A DNA stretch of 32,577 nucleotides. It comes from Formosa sp. Hel1_33_131 (lineage in GTDB: Bacteria; Bacteroidota; Bacteroidia; Flavobacteriales; Flavobacteriaceae). Both the position numbers and the translations under genes were made by a program. Under the pieces are notes generated by a model. It was not told the origin of the DNA, did no database searches, and saw nothing but the letters and a program-made list of their open reading frames with translations. Shown piece after piece: positions 30,283 to 32,577 of this stretch (its first letter is position 1; every line of letters starts with the position of its first letter). The stretch lies in the NCBI GenBank assembly GCA_949499105.1, contig CATEFX010000045.1, positions 1-32,577 on the forward strand, written 5' to 3'.

Positions 30283-31221
30283 ATGACCATCACTCAACTC
30301 AAATATGTTTTAGCTGTTGCTGAACATCAGAATTTTACAAAAGCTGCCGAAAAATGCTTTGTGACCCAACCAACACTAAGTATGCAAATTCAAAAATTGG
30401 AAGATCAGTTAGCAATTCAGATTTTTGACCGTAGTAAAAAACCAATTGAATTGACCGAGGTTGGACGGAAAATTGTGAACCAAGCCAAAAATATCGTCAA
30501 TGAAGCCGATCGGATTACTGATATTGTCGATCAACAAAAAGGATTTATTGGTGGGGAGTTCCGATTAGGAATTATTCCGACTGTGATGCCAACACTTCTT
30601 CCTATGTTTTTAAAAACGTTTATTAAGCGGTATCCAAAAATAAAACTAAAGATTGAAGAATTAAACACCGAAGAAATCATTCAACGGATTAAAGACGGCC
30701 ATTTAGATGCTGCAATTGCTGCAACGCCTTTAAAAAATGAACACATTAAAGAACGGGTCTTGTTTTTCGAACCATTTGTCGGGTATATTCCAAATAACCA
30801 CCGATTAACCTCAAAAAAGACACTCGAGGTTTCGGATTTGGACATTGATGACATGCTTTTATTAGAAGATGGTCATTGTTTTAGAGATGGGGTTCTTAAT
30901 TTATGTAAAGGACTAAAATCCAAAGATCACGATGAATTTCAATTAGAAAGTGGAAGTTTTGAAATGTTAGTAAAACTAGCCAATGAAGGCATGGGAATGA
31001 CACTTCTCCCCTATTTGAATACCCTCGATTTAAAAGAAACCGAACGCGATAATTTACATTTTTTTAATGAACCATCGCCCGCTCGAGAAGTGAGTTTAAT
31101 TTATCATAAGAGTGAATTGAAAATTCAAATTATTGATGCCTTACACAAGATTATTTCTGGAATTATTAGGGGGGCTATTGCATTTCAAAATGTTCAAATC
31201 ATAAGTCCGGTAGCCAAGTAA
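30283..31221 (+). CDS. oxyR: Hydrogen peroxide-sensing LysR regulator OxyR
   Basis: A 312-aa LysR-type regulator. The N-terminal winged HTH is clear: LKYVLAVAEHQNFTKAAEKC and VTQPTLSMQIQKLEDQLAIQ. The sensor domain carries EDGHCFRDGVLNLC with the redox cysteines at 199 and 208, the same numbers as in E. coli OxyR, so peroxide sensing by disulphide formation is expected. It likely controls catalase and peroxidase genes elsewhere. The decayed terminator copy and inserted segment lie just upstream, which may have changed its upstream regulatory region. Ends at the bidirectional terminator at 31224. Confidence 0.96.
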   Translation: MTITQLKYVLAVAEHQNFTKAAEKCFVTQPTLSMQIQKLEDQLAIQIFDRSKKPIELTEVGRKIVNQAKNIVNEADRITDIVDQQKGFIGGEFRLGIIPTVMPTLLPMFLKTFIKRYPKIKLKIEELNTEEIIQRIKDGHLDAAIAATPLKNEHIKERVLFFEPFVGYIPNNHRLTSKKTLEVSDLDIDDMLLLEDGHCFRDGVLNLCKGLKSKDHDEFQLESGSFEMLVKLANEGMGMTLLPYLNTLDLKETERDNLHFFNEPSPAREVSLIYHKSELKIQIIDALHKIISGIIRGAIAFQNVQIISPVAK

Positions 31222-31223
31222 AA

Positions 31224-31245
31224 AAAGTGGCCTCTCGGCCACTTT
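31224..31245. terminator. Bidirectional terminator between oxyR and the 64-aa gene
   Basis: Perfect stem AAAGTGGCC (31224-31232) / GGCCACTTT (31237-31245), loop TCTC. The run of A before it gives a T tract on the minus strand, so it serves the minus-strand gene best, and oxyR more weakly. Confidence 0.85.
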
Positions 31246-31271
31246 ATCACAGTTTAATTATATTAAAAAGA

Positions 31272-31466
31272 CTAACTCAAATAAACCATACATTGTTTCA
31301 AATCTGGATGTGTTGTAATCAAGTTTTGAATAAATAATTTTAATTCCTCAATTTCGTATGGTAATAAGCGTTTAAGTGCCTTTTGAACTTCTTTACAGAA
31401 TAGATTCGCATCGAAGCTTACCTTATTCAGTACCGTTTTGGTGTACTCAAACATTGCTCTTGACAT
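31272..31466 (-). CDS. Conserved hypothetical protein, 64 aa
   Basis: Small soluble protein: MSRAMFEYTKTVLNKVSFDA, NLFCKEVQKALKRLLPYEIE, then helix ELKLFIQNLITTHPDLKQC. The sequence is of the sort conserved across Flavobacteriaceae and has well-balanced codons, an ATG, and a strong terminator (31224-31245) placed 27 bases after its stop, so it is very likely a real gene. No known domain. Mostly helical with two cysteines. Confidence 0.75.
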   Translation of the reverse strand: MSRAMFEYTKTVLNKVSFDANLFCKEVQKALKRLLPYEIEELKLFIQNLITTHPDLKQCMVYLS

Positions 31467-31591
31467 TCTAGAAAAATTTAAATTAATAAAAAGTAATGGT
31501 ATTGAATAGGCTCTAAGTTTTTAAGTTATTTTTATAAATTTAGTGAAAATCGTAGACAACAAATAAACTTTAACACTTATTTCTGAAATAA

Positions 31592-32047
31592 TTAGTGTTT
31601 CAATTTGATAGACCACTCGAAGTCGAAAGAAGAGACAATATCTCCAATTTGATCCACTCCAGAAGCCGTTAATATAAAGCGTTGCCCTTCGCCTGTTTCA
31701 AGCGCTTTTTGAATAGCCTGGTCTACAAGATGACCTTGGTCACAGGAAAAGGAAATTAGTCCTTTCGCCTTTTTGGTAAACGATGCTTTATTATTGATGA
31801 CCAACATTGAGATGTTTTTTTGAGAGTCTTTAATTTTCATCATTAGCAATGCACCCGTCGCAAATTCAGCCGCCATCCCCTGTACAGCCCAAAACATGGA
31901 GTTAAAAGGGTTCTGATTAATCCAGCGATGTTTCACAACCACAACACATGTTTGTGCGTCAATGGACTTGGTTCTAACCCCCGTGAAATAGGCGGCAGGA
32001 AGTTTAAATAGTGTGAATAAATTAAGTTTTCTTGGTGTAAAAGTCAT
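31592..32047 (-). CDS. DUF4442 (hotdog-fold thioesterase-like) protein
   Basis: A 151-aa protein of the DUF4442 family, related to hotdog-fold acyl-CoA thioesterases. Seen: LPAAYFTGVRTKSIDAQTCV near the N-terminus, NPFNSMFWAVQGMAAEFATG (the central helix of the hotdog fold with active-site-like Glu and Gln), and strands VINNKASFTKKAKGLISFSC and ILTASGVDQIGDIVSSFDFE. Whether it is catalytic is unknown. Transcribed away from the padR gene, the two share the 133-base region 32048-32180. Confidence 0.85.
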   Translation of the reverse strand: MTFTPRKLNLFTLFKLPAAYFTGVRTKSIDAQTCVVVVKHRWINQNPFNSMFWAVQGMAAEFATGALLMMKIKDSQKNISMLVINNKASFTKKAKGLISFSCDQGHLVDQAIQKALETGEGQRFILTASGVDQIGDIVSSFDFEWSIKLKH

Positions 32048-32097
32048 GTGTATAATAGAACTAGTGAGCTAATATAGCAAAATTAAAATTAGTTTAA

Positions 32098-32119
32098 AAT
32101 GTTAATTTAATGTTAATTT
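32098..32119. repeat. Two tandem copies of AATGTTAATTT upstream of padR
   Basis: Exact 11-base direct repeat (32098-32108, 32109-32119), about one DNA helical turn, lying in the divergent promoter region between the DUF4442 gene and padR. A likely operator, plausibly for the PadR protein itself. A TACCTTTT box (32141-32148) downstream resembles a -7 element. The AATGTTAAT core also starts the shared boxes at 1851 and 7497. Confidence 0.6.
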
Positions 32120-32180
32120 ATAATACTATGTTATGCATAATACCTTTTTATATATTAGATTTACCAAAAATAATATATCT

Positions 32181-32522
32181 ATGAAGATAGAAAACACAAA
32201 AGCACAAATGCGAAAAGGTGTTTTAGAATTCTGCATATTATCGGTCTTAAAAAACCAAGATGCGTATGTTGCTGAAATTTTAAAAACACTAAAAGAGGCG
32301 AAATTGTTAGTGGTAGAAGGTACCATTTACCCCCTCCTCACCCGTCTAAAAAATGCTGGATTACTCAATTATCGTTGGGAAGAATCCACTACGGGTCCCC
32401 CTAGAAAATATTATGCACTCACAGAAAGTGGGCAATTATTTTTAGTTGAATTAACGACTACATGGAACGAACTTCATAATGCAGTCACTTTAGTAACCCT
32501 ACCAAAAACCACAAAAAAATGA
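32181..32522 (+). CDS. PadR-family transcriptional regulator
   Basis: A 113-aa winged-helix repressor. Seen: AQMRKGVLEFCILSVLKNQD, AYVAEILKTLKEAKLLVVEG with TIYPLLTRLKNAGLLNYRWE (recognition helix and wing entry) and GPPRKYYALTESGQ, the classic PadR wing. The ATG at 32181 is chosen: a longer frame from 32133 adds 16 residues unlike the family. It overlaps the following gene by ATGA, and that gene looks like a PspC-domain protein, the usual partner in Bacteroidota, so together they form an envelope-stress-like unit. Confidence 0.92.
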   Translation: MKIENTKAQMRKGVLEFCILSVLKNQDAYVAEILKTLKEAKLLVVEGTIYPLLTRLKNAGLLNYRWEESTTGPPRKYYALTESGQLFLVELTTTWNELHNAVTLVTLPKTTKK

Positions 32523-32577
32523 ACAAAACTGTAAGTATAAATCTAGCTGGCATCTTTTTTCATATCGATGAAGATGC
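32519..32577 (+). CDS. PspC-like protein, start only (cut by window end)
   Basis: The ATG at 32519 overlaps the padR stop and the frame MNKTVSINLAGIFFHIDEDA continues to the window end. This is the typical start of PspC-domain proteins that follow padR in Bacteroidota. Only 19-20 residues are visible, so the call depends on this and on the neighbour. Confidence 0.6.
   Translation, partial: MNKTVSINLAGIFFHIDED

Overview
The window is about 32.6 kb of AT-rich, densely coding chromosomal DNA from a member of the Bacteroidota, most likely a (marine-type) Flavobacteriaceae. The evidence is the gene content (DUF4290 next to murA, a LETM1-related biofilm protein, a Lacal_2735-type small protein, a DUF1684 lipoprotein, an M3 peptidase lipoprotein), the lack of Shine-Dalgarno sequences, and promoter -7 boxes of the form TAnnTTTG. 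No rRNA, tRNA or CRISPR array was seen.

Layout. (1) 1-1858: a heptanucleotide tandem repeat directly in front of moaA, then an aquaporin. (2) 1926-12827: a long, tightly packed plus-strand cluster that looks like a light/UV and photo-oxidative stress regulon. Its order is TetR-type regulator, ABC1/UbiB-like kinase, flavin reductase-like protein, DUF2256 zinc ribbon, cryptochrome DASH, FeS-type cryptochrome/photolyase, unknown 142-aa protein, TIGR03643 protein, GTP cyclohydrolase I, unknown 74-aa protein, atypical SDR, exported glutathione peroxidase, Lacal_2735-type protein, TspO, SRPBCC protein and class I CPD photolyase. The cluster holds three different photolyase/cryptochrome lineages plus the enzyme that starts the pterin pathway. 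The same 21-base box lies in front of both of its halves (1851 and 7497), each time exactly 47 bases upstream of a -7 element. This points to one shared activator or operator. (3) 12828-15816: minus-strand housekeeping block (DUF493, DUF4290, murA, PhnA). MurA carries Asp in place of the fosfomycin-target Cys. (4) 15907-26108: AAA ATPase, recQ, fmt, HU, lipoprotein Cu/Zn SOD, LETM1-related protein, DUF1456, DUF1684, an ECF sigma factor with a membrane partner, and a minus-strand acyltransferase/Nudix pair followed by a cyclophilin lipoprotein. (5) 26166-30206: an M3-family peptidase whose last codons and terminator are duplicated as a 70-base direct repeat (28284-28353 and 30137-30206). Between the copies lies a foreign-looking 1.8-kb segment with one membrane-protein gene, broken by a single extra T, set between palindromic sequences. 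(6) 30283-32577: OxyR with Cys199/Cys208, two minus-strand genes, and a PadR regulator that overlaps the start of a PspC-like gene cut by the window end.

The two most notable observations are the shared promoter box that ties the photoprotection cluster together with its uncharacterised small proteins, and the direct-repeat-bounded insertion after the M3 peptidase gene.
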